This document shows, piece after piece, positions 15,456 through 24,079 of a stretch of DNA of 36,596 bases. The DNA lies in NCBI GenBank assembly GCA_030648295.1, contig JAUSID010000185.1, positions 1 to 36,596 on the forward strand, written 5' to 3'. A program made the translations under genes and the position numbers. How positions within the stretch are numbered: position 1 is the stretch's first letter; every line of letters begins with the position of its first letter. Origin of the DNA: Opitutaceae bacterium (GTDB taxonomy: Bacteria > Verrucomicrobiota > Verrucomicrobiia > Opitutales > Opitutaceae). The notes below the pieces were generated by a model. That model was given only the letters and a program-made list of their open reading frames with translations, did no database searches and had not been told where the DNA came from.

Positions 15456-18374
15456 TTAAAACTCCATCGTCATCGTCAACCGGTAGCTCCGCGGCTCGGC
15501 CAGGTACACCCGGCGGAGTCCGTCGTAACTGTCGTTCAGCCGGCCGATGCCGACGCGATACGAATTGGTGAGGTTCCGCACGTTGAGCTGGAGCTGCACC
15601 GGCCGGTTCAACCACGGCATCCGCACGCGATGGCCCGCGAACGCATCGACGAAAAGCGTCTCGTTGCCCCAGTAGATTTGGCCCGTCGCGTTGTTGCGCT
15701 GCATGTAATTTTTCCCCTGATACCGTGCGCCGCCGCCGGCGAACAGCCCTTTGAGCCGGCCTTCACTGAACTTGTACCGGGTGGTGAAATTGAACTTGTG
15801 GGGCCGGGTGCCAAACGGCGAATTCTGGCGCGCCACCTGTGCCTCCAGTTCGTCCTCGATCACGGCAATCTCCCGGTTCACGGTCGCGAGCAGCGTGGGA
15901 TCACCGCCGGCGAGCTGGCGCCACTCGGGATACTTCGGATCGAAAAAGGCGTAGATTTCCTTGAAGAAGTTGCCGCGGCGGCGCTCCGAGTGCGAATAGC
16001 CGAGCCGCATTGTGAGGTTGCGCGTCGGGTTCGCCACGAACTCGAGTTCCACGCCCTTGGTGAACACGTCGATGGTGGCCGCGTTGTAGTTGACCGCCTG
16101 CGCATCGTATTGCTCCTGCGAAATCCGGCCCCCACCCTGCAGCGCATTGAGGATGTTGATCAGGTTGTCGCCGCCGAGCGCACCCGCGGTATTGACCGTC
16201 AGTCCGCCGGGAATGATCGGCGCATCGTTGATCTGCTGGGTGTCGAAATAGGTCGCGCGCACGAAGAACCGGTCGTCGCCGAGCACGTCGAGCATCACGC
16301 CCATGTCCTTGCCGCGGCCCTCGGTCGGCGGCGGCACCTTGCCATCGGGCAGGACCGTGCGATCGAACCGCGGTGATCCGGTGTTCTTCGAGAAATTGTA
16401 GAAGAGCGAGATCCGCCGCGTCGCGTGCAGCACGCCGCCCGCCGTGAACGTCGAGGGCTTGTACCGATTGATGTCATGCGTGCCGTCGAAGTCCCACTCG
16501 TTGCGCACAATCTCGCCGCTCAGCACCCGCGGATCGTTCGGATCGCTCACGCGCGCCTCGTTCGCGTTCTTGAAGAGGATCGTGTCGCGCCGGTACCCGA
16601 GCGTCGTCACGAGCCGGTCCTTGAACCAGAAGCTCTGGCTCGCGAGCATGAACGAATCGATGTCCTTTTTCGTCTTCGTATTCGCCTTCGTGCGCGACAC
16701 GAAGGTCGGGCTGAACTGGCGGCCGCCGACGGTGAACACCGGCACCGTGATCCGTGGATCGCTGCCGTGGTAATTGTTGAAGTCGCCTTCCGCGAAATAA
16801 TGCCGGCGGAAGAGCTGGTTGGCGGCCGCCTCCGGATTGTTGACGTTGGAGACCGGCGTGTTCGTTTCATCGACGAGGATTTCGTTCTTCCAGCGGCGGA
16901 GCCGGTTCTGGCGGGAGTTCTCCACCAGGCCGGCGAGCCGGTGGCGGCCGAACCACCTGCCGGCGTCGAACTCCCATCCGGCCGTGAGCCGCACGACCTC
17001 GTTGCGGTTCGTCATCGTGTCGCGGAACCACAGCGATTCCATGAACGTCTGCCCGGCGCGCGGATTCGGCCCGGTGCCGGTGCTGCCGTCCGGGTTGGAA
17101 TACGTGAGATTGGGATCGCCCTCCAGCGGGGTGTCGGCGCCATTTGATCCATCGGCGCGGACGCTCACCACGTTGCGGAACCAGGCGAGCTCGGCGACGA
17201 ATGTTTTCGTGAAGCGCTGCTCGATCTGCACCTGCTGGGTCTTGAAATTCTGGTACCGAAGTCCGCCCGGGCCGGTGAGCAGGTAATTGTAAGGCATCAG
17301 GTCCGGCGTCACGAGGGTGTTGGAGCTGAAGACCGTGTTGCTCTGAAGTTCGCCGCGCGTGTTGTACAGCTGGTTGTCGCCGTCGAAAAACGTGTAGCGG
17401 TTCGTACCGGTCGCGAGCCGCGTGGTACCGGGCACGGCGGCGCCGTCGGCGATGGGCCGGCCGGCGAGGTTCCACGCCGTGATTTCATCACGCGCGTTCC
17501 ACCCAACCGTGAGATTGTTCCTGCTGTCGCCGGTTTCAGCGGAGGCGCGGACGGTTGTCTGCTTGAACGGCTGGTAGTTGACGGCGCCGGTGAACCGCCG
17601 TTGCTCACTCTGCATCCACTTGCGCCAGCCGTCGGCGTCCTGATACACACCCAGCACCCGGACGCCGAGTTTGCGCGGAATCAGCACGCGACTGTAGTCG
17701 GCCTCGTAGCGCCTGAAGTCCCACGAGCCGAACTGGGCCTTCAACGTGCCGCGGTTCCGGTTGAGATTCGCGCGTTTTCCCGTCAGCGACACGAGTCCGC
17801 CGGGTGAACCCATGCCGAACAGGATCGAGTTGGGGCCACTCGAGACGTCGGCGCGCTCGACATTGTAGAGATCGGTCGGGACGGCAGACTCGACGAAATC
17901 CCGCGACGTGCCACCCATCATGCCGCGCATCCGAAACGTGTAGTCGTTCGCGTCAGCGCTGCGGCCGCCGGGGTTGTTGAACCCGGCGTTGGAGTCCTCG
18001 ATCTCCATTTCCACATTGGTCGCATAACCGAGCATTTCCTCGAGCGTGTTGGCGGCAATGTCCGACAGGAACTCGGCCGTGAACGGCGAGATCGAGGCGG
18101 GCGTGTCCTTCAGTTTCGAATTCAGCCGGCTGCCGCTCGTCGTGTTCGCGGCCTGATAACCAACGTCTCCCTCGGCGCGAACCTCGAACGGCGAGAGCTC
18201 AATCGCATCGTCGGGATTGCTGCCGGTGCCCGGCGTCGCGGTGGGAGTCGTCACGTCCGGGGCCGTTGTCGTCGCGGTGGGAGTTGCCGGTTGGGCCGAG
18301 TAGGACGGTAGCGCGAGGAGCAGAGCCGCGATTAGGAACACAAGGAGTAACTTGCCGGGCAGTTTCGAATGCAT
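15456..18374 (-). CDS. TonB-dependent outer-membrane receptor
   Basis: This 972-residue protein has a signal peptide (LLLVFLIAALLLALPSYSA), a Thr/Pro-rich linker, then DDAIELSPFEVRAEGDVGYQ, the N-terminal segment typical of Verrucomicrobial receptors and a likely TonB contact. The plug domain spans about residues 75-210 (TPASISPFTAEFLSDIAANT, DVSSGPNSILFGMGSPGGLV), followed by a long beta-barrel ending in aromatic TMTMEF as expected for BamA recognition. It imports a bulky ligand across the outer membrane with TonB energy. The sulfatase directly downstream suggests a sulfated carbohydrate or similar ligand rather than a siderophore; that is inference. The gene diverges from the DUF4202 gene; the shared 276-base upstream region shows no clear promoter or operator. 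Confidence 0.92.
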   Translation of the reverse strand: MHSKLPGKLLLVFLIAALLLALPSYSAQPATPTATTTAPDVTTPTATPGTGSNPDDAIELSPFEVRAEGDVGYQAANTTSGSRLNSKLKDTPASISPFTAEFLSDIAANTLEEMLGYATNVEMEIEDSNAGFNNPGGRSADANDYTFRMRGMMGGTSRDFVESAVPTDLYNVERADVSSGPNSILFGMGSPGGLVSLTGKRANLNRNRGTLKAQFGSWDFRRYEADYSRVLIPRKLGVRVLGVYQDADGWRKWMQSEQRRFTGAVNYQPFKQTTVRASAETGDSRNNLTVGWNARDEITAWNLAGRPIADGAAVPGTTRLATGTNRYTFFDGDNQLYNTRGELQSNTVFSSNTLVTPDLMPYNYLLTGPGGLRYQNFKTQQVQIEQRFTKTFVAELAWFRNVVSVRADGSNGADTPLEGDPNLTYSNPDGSTGTGPNPRAGQTFMESLWFRDTMTNRNEVVRLTAGWEFDAGRWFGRHRLAGLVENSRQNRLRRWKNEILVDETNTPVSNVNNPEAAANQLFRRHYFAEGDFNNYHGSDPRITVPVFTVGGRQFSPTFVSRTKANTKTKKDIDSFMLASQSFWFKDRLVTTLGYRRDTILFKNANEARVSDPNDPRVLSGEIVRNEWDFDGTHDINRYKPSTFTAGGVLHATRRISLFYNFSKNTGSPRFDRTVLPDGKVPPPTEGRGKDMGVMLDVLGDDRFFVRATYFDTQQINDAPIIPGGLTVNTAGALGGDNLINILNALQGGGRISQEQYDAQAVNYNAATIDVFTKGVELEFVANPTRNLTMRLGYSHSERRRGNFFKEIYAFFDPKYPEWRQLAGGDPTLLATVNREIAVIEDELEAQVARQNSPFGTRPHKFNFTTRYKFSEGRLKGLFAGGGARYQGKNYMQRNNATGQIYWGNETLFVDAFAGHRVRMPWLNRPVQLQLNVRNLTNSYRVGIGRLNDSYDGLRRVYLAEPRSYRLTMTMEF

Positions 18375-18650
18375 CGTGTCGGAGGTTTGGTGTTGGCGGG
18401 CCGAGGTATGGGCCGCGGTGTCGAAGCGCGCCTGAGATCACGCTTCACCCTGGGTTTTGGCATGGGAATATCGTCACGGCTGCGGGCTTCACGCAAGTCC
18501 TGGCCGCATTTCCACTGCCCCGTCCCAAGGCATCATCGTGCCAAATGCAGCGCCGCCGCTGGCATGCAACCGGCTTCCCCGGCCGCCGCGCCGGTAAGCC
18601 ACGTCCATCGCTTGCGCGCACGTTCGCCCATCCTTCCACTTCCACTTCAC

Positions 18651-19232
18651 ATGCATGCCTACAAACGAGCTCGGGCCGCGATTGATGCGGCGCATGCCGG
18701 CGATCCCAACCGGACGCCTGACGGCCGGCCGGCCGAACTGGTGTATGCGGATCGCATGGAAGGCTGGCTGCGGCGGCTGGTTCCGGATGCGCCGCCCGCG
18801 CTGCGGCTCGCCGCCCGCGCCCAGCACCTCGAACGGTGGACCGTACCGCGCGCCACCTATCCAATGGACAAGGCCGGCTATCACGCGTGGCGCCGCTCGC
18901 TGTATACGAAACAGGCCGAGCGGGCGCGCGCATTGCTGCTCGAGTGCGGCGTGCCAGCGGCAGAGGCGGCGGACGTCGCGACGTGGGTGTCGAAGACGGC
19001 GCTCAAGACGAATCCCGGCACCCAGGCGCTGGAGGACGCTGCGTGCCTCGTGTTTCTGGAAAACGAGATCGGCGCTTTTGCGGCGCAGCACGCCGGGTAT
19101 TCACGGGACAAGTTCGTCGACATCATCCGCAAGACCTGGCGCAAGATGAGTCCCGCCGCCCAAGGCGAGGCCCTCGGGCTCGAGCTGCCGCCGGCGATTG
19201 CGGCGTTGGTGCGGGAAGCGGTGCAGACATAA
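18651..19232 (+). CDS. DUF4202 family protein
   Basis: Start taken at ATG 18651 (MHAYKRARAAIDAAHAGDPN, 193 residues); upstream in-frame codons lack family similarity. The protein fits DUF4202 along its length: DGRPAELVYADRMEGWLRRL, LRLAARAQHLERWTVPRATY, MDKAGYHAWRRSLYTKQAE, LEDAACLVFLENEIGAFAAQ and DIIRKTWRKMSPAAQGEAL. The conserved His and Asp positions recall HD-like helical folds, but no activity is established for the family. There is no signal peptide, so it is probably cytoplasmic. It is divergent from the receptor gene and convergent with the transporter gene, with a composite palindrome starting 18 bases after its stop. No Shine-Dalgarno is present. Confidence 0.82.
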   Translation: MHAYKRARAAIDAAHAGDPNRTPDGRPAELVYADRMEGWLRRLVPDAPPALRLAARAQHLERWTVPRATYPMDKAGYHAWRRSLYTKQAERARALLLECGVPAAEAADVATWVSKTALKTNPGTQALEDAACLVFLENEIGAFAAQHAGYSRDKFVDIIRKTWRKMSPAAQGEALGLELPPAIAALVREAVQT

Positions 19233-19249
19233 CGCGCTGTCTTTGCTGT

Positions 19250-19565
19250 CCCGGGAGCGCGGGCGTCTCGCCCGCAAGGCTTGAGTGGCTGCGGCTTCCC
19301 CATTCGGCAGGCCTCTCGGCAAGCTCGAGGCCTCGCTGTCGTTGAAGTAATTGGCCGTGAGCCCGTCGAACCGGCTCAGGGCCCCGAGCCGATTCGACAG
19401 GCTCACGGCCATCTGTGATTTCGACTGAAAGGCCTCGAGCTTGTCGAGAGGCCTGTCGAGGGGCAGCCGCAGATTCGGCAGGATTGGCGATCGATAATTC
19501 GTTGCGGTCGGGGGCGGCCGCGCTCGGAGGTCAATCATTGCGGGCCGGAGGCCCGCGCTCCCGGG
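19250..19565. repeat. 316-bp composite nested palindrome between convergent genes
   Basis: The outermost arms CCCGGGAGCGCGGGC (19250-19264) and GCCCGCGCTCCCGGG (19551-19565) are exact inverted copies. Inside, AGGCCTCTCGGCAAGCTC followed by GAGGCCT (near 19310-19335) is mirrored at 24 of 25 bases near 19430-19455. Innermost, GGCCGTGAGCCCGTCGAACC near 19351 is mirrored, with few changes, by a copy ending near 19412. So three concentric inverted repeats share one centre. The right end abuts the transporter's stop codon (19566). Confidence 0.9.
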
Positions 19566-21242
19566 TCAAGCCGCCGCGCGATACAGCAGAAATACCACCA
19601 GCTGCGCTGAAAATACGCGCAGCAGCATCACGAGCGGATACACCGTCGCATACGCGACCGCGGGCGCATCGCTGCCGGTCGTCTGCTGCGCGAACGCGAG
19701 CGCCGGCGGATCCGTCATGCTGCCCGCCAGGAGCCCGCAAAGTTCGGCGTAGTTCATTTTCTGCCACGCCCGGGCAATCAACGCGACCACCACGAGCGGA
19801 ATCGCCGTGATGGCCGCACCGTAAAGCATCCAGCGCAGCCCGTCGGCGCCGAGCAGGACCTCAACAAATTTCTCACCCGAGCGCAGCCCGACCGCGGCGA
19901 GGAAAAGCGTGATGCCCACCTCGCGCAGCATGAGATTCGCGTTCGTCGGCATGTGCCAGACGAGCGGGCCGGTGTTCGCCGCACGCGAAAGCAGGATCGC
20001 CACCACCAGCGGGCCGCCCGCGAGCCCGAGCTTCACCGCGGCGGGCAGCCCCGGCAGCGCGAAAGGGATGCTGCCCACGATTACCCCGAGCGCGATGCCG
20101 ACGAAAAACGGAATCGGCTGCGGCGTGTTGAGTGCCTTGTTTGAATTACCCACGGCCGCCGCCACCCGGTCGATTTGCGGCGATTCGCCGACCGCCATCA
20201 GGATGTCGCCAAATTGCAGCCGGAATCCCGGCGTGGGTGAAAACTCGATACCGCCGCGCGTGACCCGCGTGACGACCACATCGTGCTCGGCGAACACGTC
20301 GAGCTCGGCCAGCGGTTTCCCATACACATCGCTGCGCGTGACGATCAGCCGGCGGTTCGTCACCGGTCCCGGCAGCGTCTTCAAATCGACGCTCGCGTCC
20401 GCGCCCACGACAATGCGCAGGGCCTCGAGCCCGTCCTCGGGCCCCACCGCGTGAACGACGTCACCCAGCCGCAACGCCGTTTCCGGGCGGGCGAGTTCAA
20501 CGTGCCCATCGCGCGAAAATCGCGAGATGACGACGCCCGAGCCCTGCAGTCCCGGCACGCGGCCAATGGGCAGCCCGACGAGGTTGGCGTTGCGGACTTC
20601 GAAGTTGCGCGCGGAGGGTTTCGGCCGCGTCGGCTGCTGTGCCTGCTCGGCCGCCGCCACCTCCGCGCGAACGTCGATCCTGAATCCGCGCCGGACCAGC
20701 AGCATGGTCAGGATGATGCCGAGGATCCCGAACGGATATGCCACCGCGTAGGCGAGGCCCTGGATGACGGTCGCGCTCTCCGGAGCCTGCAGCTGCTCGA
20801 GCGCCTGTTGCGCCGCCGCCAGGCTCGGGGTGTTGGTCGTTGCGCCGGACAAAAGCCCGACGCCGGCTGGCAGAGCCACGAATCCCAAGCCCACCCAAAC
20901 CGCGGTGATCGCGACGCCGAGCAGGACGACAGCGGCCGCAAATCCATTGAGCACGAGCCCACGTTCACGCAGCGAGCCGAAGAATCCCGGCCCAATCTGC
21001 AGCCCGAGCGTGTAGACGAAAAGGATCAGTCCGAACTCGCGCACGAACTCGAGCACGTGCGCGTTGATTGCGAGCTTCAGGTACCCGAGCGCAAGCCCGG
21101 CGAACAACACACCCGCGACTCCGAGGCTCACGCCGAAAATGCGGATCTTCCCGAACGCCGTGCCCGCCGCGCCGGCAATGCCAAGCAGCACCACGGTCCG
21201 TGTGACCGAGTCCTGTTGGAAGAGCTGCGTGAGCCAGTCCAT
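19566..21242 (-). CDS. AspT/YidE/YbjL-type membrane transporter with two TrkA-C domains
   Basis: This 558-residue inner-membrane protein shows the AspT-family plan. The N-terminal membrane block (LGIAGAAGTAFGKIRIFGVS to about residue 185) contains GATTNTPSLAAAQQAL. Two RCK_C/TrkA-C domains follow at about 205-370 (VISRFSRDGHVELARPETAL; DIFAEHDVVVTRVTRGG-like second copy). The C-terminal membrane block has the mirrored motif GSMTDPPALAFAQQTTGSDA and AYATVYPLVMLLRVFSAQL. AspT of Tetragenococcus exchanges aspartate for alanine; most YidE/YbjL relatives have unknown substrates, so none is assigned. Start ATG 21242 has no Shine-Dalgarno. It appears monocistronic, flanked on both sides by repeat blocks, and its stop codon directly touches one. 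Confidence 0.85.
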   Translation of the reverse strand: MDWLTQLFQQDSVTRTVVLLGIAGAAGTAFGKIRIFGVSLGVAGVLFAGLALGYLKLAINAHVLEFVREFGLILFVYTLGLQIGPGFFGSLRERGLVLNGFAAAVVLLGVAITAVWVGLGFVALPAGVGLLSGATTNTPSLAAAQQALEQLQAPESATVIQGLAYAVAYPFGILGIILTMLLVRRGFRIDVRAEVAAAEQAQQPTRPKPSARNFEVRNANLVGLPIGRVPGLQGSGVVISRFSRDGHVELARPETALRLGDVVHAVGPEDGLEALRIVVGADASVDLKTLPGPVTNRRLIVTRSDVYGKPLAELDVFAEHDVVVTRVTRGGIEFSPTPGFRLQFGDILMAVGESPQIDRVAAAVGNSNKALNTPQPIPFFVGIALGVIVGSIPFALPGLPAAVKLGLAGGPLVVAILLSRAANTGPLVWHMPTNANLMLREVGITLFLAAVGLRSGEKFVEVLLGADGLRWMLYGAAITAIPLVVVALIARAWQKMNYAELCGLLAGSMTDPPALAFAQQTTGSDAPAVAYATVYPLVMLLRVFSAQLVVFLLYRAAA

Positions 21243-21302
21243 GCGCGAAAAATCCTACGATGCGCCGGGACCGATGGCTCGGCAAATCTTGCGCAGAGTT
21301 CG

Positions 21303-21520
21303 CCTTGGGAGCGCGGGCGTCTCGCCCGCAAAGATCGAGTGGCTGCGGCTTCCAGCCGCAGATTCGGTAGGAGTGGCAACTCGCTGTTTCTCTGCGTTCG
21401 AGGGCGCCGACGTCCCCTCAGCATCACGGGCAGGTTTACCCGCCTCTGGCGGCGCCGAAGGCGACCAGGGATGCCCGTGCCACTTCAATCCAGGCGGGCG
21501 CGACGCCCGCGCTCCCAAGG
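21303..21520. repeat. Paired inverted repeat, GGGAGCGCGGGC family, 218 bp
   Basis: CCTTGGGAGCGCGGGCGTC at 21303-21321 is exactly inverted at 21502-21520. The left arm continues into TCGCCCGC, and an internal hairpin CTGCGGCTTCCAGCCGCAG lies near 21343. Bases flanking the core (CCTT/AAGG) differ from those of the pair at 1673-1785 (ACCT/AGGT) and at 19250-19565 (CCC/GGG), but match between the two ends of each pair. The rest of 21243-21687 holds only the small hairpin at 21521 and AT-richer sequence before the Rieske gene. Confidence 0.9.
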
Positions 21521-21536
21521 GTAACGCTTCCGTTAC
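21521..21536. other. Perfect hairpin GTAACG-CTTC-CGTTAC
   Basis: A 6-bp perfect stem with a CTTC tetraloop directly abuts the right end of the paired repeat at 21303-21520. It may belong to the repeat unit or to the leader of the Rieske/cytochrome b transcript 150 bases on. No T-run follows. Confidence 0.5.
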
Positions 21537-21687
21537 TGCTGCGGGCTCGCACGCCGGAGTGCGATCCGGTGAACCCGGCGACAAAAAACGCGCAACCCCA
21601 CCCGCTGTTTTCCCGTTTACATCGAAATCGAATCCGCGCTTTTTCGTCCGTTTCCACCCGGCATCCCCGCCGCCCACCTTGCCTCGC

Positions 21688-22236
21688 ATGGATACCCACT
21701 GTCCTCCGCCACCCCAGCCCGATCGCCGCAACTTCCTCACCAAGGCAGCCGCCGCGGTCGTCGGCGGCTTGATCGCGCTCGTGCCCCCGCTCGCCGGCCT
21801 GCTCGTGGTGTTCGACCCGCTGCGCCGCCAGACCGAAAACAGCGGCGCCGTCTTGGTCACGTCGCTTGGCGCGCTGCCGGAGGACGGCCAGCCGCGGAAA
21901 TTTCCCGTGCTCGCCACCCGCGTCGATGCGTGGAACCGCACCCCGAACGTGCCGGTGGGCGCCGTCTACCTGCAGCGTGTCGGTGGCGATCGCGTGCGCG
22001 CCTTCAACGTTGTGTGTCCGCACGCCGGCTGCTTCGTCGACTTCCGCGCCGCGAACAACCACTTTCACTGCCCCTGCCACAACAGCAGCTTTGGCGTGGA
22101 TGGAAAAATCCTCGATCCGAAGAGTCCAAGCCCGCGCGGGCTCGATGAACTGCCGGTGGAGATTCGCCACGAAAACGAAATCTGGGTCACGTTCCAAAAC
22201 TTCCGCGCCGGCGTGAAGGAGAAGATTCCAGCGTGA
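21688..22236 (+). CDS. Rieske 2Fe-2S protein of a bc-type complex
   Basis: This 182-residue protein starts at ATG 21688. DRRNFLTKAAAAVVGGLIAL combines a twin-arginine signal with a single hydrophobic anchor, as in Tat-dependent Rieske subunits. The cluster is bound by CPHAGC (Cys110, His112) and CPCHNSSF (Cys128, His131), with Cys115 and Cys130 positioned for the stabilising disulfide. It accepts electrons from quinol at the Qo site and passes them to c-type haem. Its stop codon overlaps the start of the cytochrome b gene (TGATG), so the two are translationally coupled. About 150 bases upstream lies a repeat unit; an AT-richer stretch at about 21600-21650 may hold the promoter, but no convincing -35/-10 pair is seen. 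Confidence 0.92.
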   Translation: MDTHCPPPPQPDRRNFLTKAAAAVVGGLIALVPPLAGLLVVFDPLRRQTENSGAVLVTSLGALPEDGQPRKFPVLATRVDAWNRTPNVPVGAVYLQRVGGDRVRAFNVVCPHAGCFVDFRAANNHFHCPCHNSSFGVDGKILDPKSPSPRGLDELPVEIRHENEIWVTFQNFRAGVKEKIPA

Positions 22237-24041
22237 TGAAGGCTTTTCTCGGCTGGCTCGACGAACGCACCGGTTCGAAAAAACTCCTGCACGAGGCGTT
22301 GTTTGAAAACGTGCCGGGCGGCGCCCGCTGGCGCTACGTCTGGGGCAGCACGCTCGTGTTCTGCTTCACCGTTCAAATCGTCACCGGGCTGGCGCTGTGG
22401 CTCGCCTACAGCCCGAGCTCCCAGACGGCGTGGGAAAGCGTTTACTTCATCCAATATGAGATGTGGGGCGGCTGGTTCCTGCGCGGGCTGCATCACTACA
22501 CGGCCCACGCGATGACGGCGCTGCTGGTCATCCACCTCATGCAGGTGGTGATCGATGGCGCGTACAAGGCGCCGCGTGAGGTCAACTTCTGGACGGGCGT
22601 GCTGCTGCTGCTGCTGGTGCTCGCCCTCTCGCTGACGGGCTACCTGCTGCCTTGGGACCAGAAAGGATACTGGGCGACCAAGGTGGCAACGAGCATCGCC
22701 GCCATCGCGCCGGTATTCGGACCCGCGGTACAACGACTCATCGTGGGCGGCGGCGATTACGGGCATCACACGCTGACGCGGTTCTTCGCGCTGCACGCCG
22801 GCATCATTCCGGGCGCGATCATCGCGTTCATCGGCGCGCACATTTACCTGTTCCGCCGCCACGGCCTGACGCCCAAGGAGCCGCGGCGGAAACCGGACGC
22901 GCCGTTCTGGCCGGACCAGTTGCTGCGCGACGTCGTCGCCTGCCTGGCGGTGATGCTCGGCGTGCTGTTCTTCGTGCTGCGTTTTCACGGCGCGGATCTC
23001 GGCGCCCCGGCGGACCCCTCGGAGCAATTCTCCGCGGCGCGGCCCGACTGGTACTTCCTGTTTCTATTCCAGTTCCTGAAATACTTCCCGGGCGGGAGCG
23101 AGCTGTGGGGTGCGATCGTCATCCCCGCGCTGCTGCTGGTTTTTCTGGCCGCGATGCCGTTCATTGGCCGGTGGCGGCTGGGGCACCGCTTCAACCTCGG
23201 TTTCCTCTGGACGATGCTCGCCGGCATCGTGCTGCTGACCCACCTCGCGCTCGACGAGGATCGCCGGAAGCCGGAATACCGCGCCGCCGTTGAGATCGCC
23301 AGACAGGATGCGGAACGCGTGATCCTGCTCGCGCGCGCGCCCGCGGGAATCCCGCCCACCGGCGCGGTGACGCTGCTGCGCAACGACCCGCTCACCCAGG
23401 GCCCCAGGATCTTCGCCAAGAACTGCGCCAGCTGCCATCGTTTCGACGGACACGATGGTCTGGGCGGCCAGCCGAAGGACAAGGTGTCGGCATCGGACTT
23501 GAAGGGATTCGCGAGTCGGGCGTGGCTGGCCGGGCTGCTCGACCCGGAAAAGATCGCCAGCCCGCGCTATTTCGGCGCGTCCGATCACCGCAACGGCAAA
23601 ATGGTGAAGTTCGTGAAGGAGGAGCTGGCGGAGTTCACCGCCGAGGACAAGCAGGTGGTACAAAAGGCGCTCATGGCGCTGTCAGCCGAAGCCGGGCTCA
23701 AGGCCCAGCGGGAAGCCGACGAGCGTGACGCGGCGGTGATTGCCGAAGGAAAAAAGGCGATCGCGGGCAAGATCATGACTTGTACCGAGTGCCACAAATT
23801 CCACGACGCCGGCGAGGATCCGACGGCGCCCGATTTGACCGGCTATGGCTCGCGCGCATGGCTGATCGCGTTTATCAGCGATGCCGGCCACGAGCGGTTT
23901 TACGGCGAGAACAACGATCGCATGCCGGCGTATGGCCCGAAGAAGATTTTGAACGAGCAGGAGATCAGCCTCGTCGCCGACTGGCTCCGCGACGACTGGT
24001 ACGCGCCGGAGCAGCCGGAGCGGCTGTCGCCGGTGAAATAA
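22236..24041 (+). CDS. Cytochrome b fused to a C-terminal di-haem cytochrome c domain
   Basis: The 601-residue protein starts at ATG 22236, overlapping the Rieske stop by one base; a GTG at 22233 is less likely. The N-terminal part is cytochrome b with the haem His pairs in GLHHYTAHAMTALLVIH and HTLTRFFALHAGIIPGAI...GAHIYLF, and LTGYLLPWDQKGYWATKV. The Qo motif reads PDWY (in RPDWYFLFLFQFLKYFPG) instead of PEWY. Helices continue to about residue 370. The C-terminal 230 residues carry two CxxCH haem-c sites, CASCH (about 405) and CTECH (about 515), with likely Met ligands downstream (RMPAYGP). With the Rieske protein this gives a compact quinol-oxidising complex that contains its own electron exit domain, replacing a separate cytochrome c1. 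No oxidase genes adjoin it. Confidence 0.93.
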   Translation: MKAFLGWLDERTGSKKLLHEALFENVPGGARWRYVWGSTLVFCFTVQIVTGLALWLAYSPSSQTAWESVYFIQYEMWGGWFLRGLHHYTAHAMTALLVIHLMQVVIDGAYKAPREVNFWTGVLLLLLVLALSLTGYLLPWDQKGYWATKVATSIAAIAPVFGPAVQRLIVGGGDYGHHTLTRFFALHAGIIPGAIIAFIGAHIYLFRRHGLTPKEPRRKPDAPFWPDQLLRDVVACLAVMLGVLFFVLRFHGADLGAPADPSEQFSAARPDWYFLFLFQFLKYFPGGSELWGAIVIPALLLVFLAAMPFIGRWRLGHRFNLGFLWTMLAGIVLLTHLALDEDRRKPEYRAAVEIARQDAERVILLARAPAGIPPTGAVTLLRNDPLTQGPRIFAKNCASCHRFDGHDGLGGQPKDKVSASDLKGFASRAWLAGLLDPEKIASPRYFGASDHRNGKMVKFVKEELAEFTAEDKQVVQKALMALSAEAGLKAQREADERDAAVIAEGKKAIAGKIMTCTECHKFHDAGEDPTAPDLTGYGSRAWLIAFISDAGHERFYGENNDRMPAYGPKKILNEQEISLVADWLRDDWYAPEQPERLSPVK

Positions 24042-24079
24042 CGAAGCCGTGAAATGACGAGGCCGTAAGGCCGCTCCGG

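Noticed and set aside
18369-18650. Upstream extension of the DUF4202 gene by 94 codons
   Set aside because: Family similarity begins at ATG 18651; the upstream part is Arg-rich intergenic sequence and would overlap the TonB receptor's start region.
21064-21687. N-terminal extension of the Rieske protein through an in-frame upstream start
   Set aside because: The added 208 residues would be a translation of the repeat unit at 21303-21520. The ATG at 21688 gives a normal Tat signal and family length.
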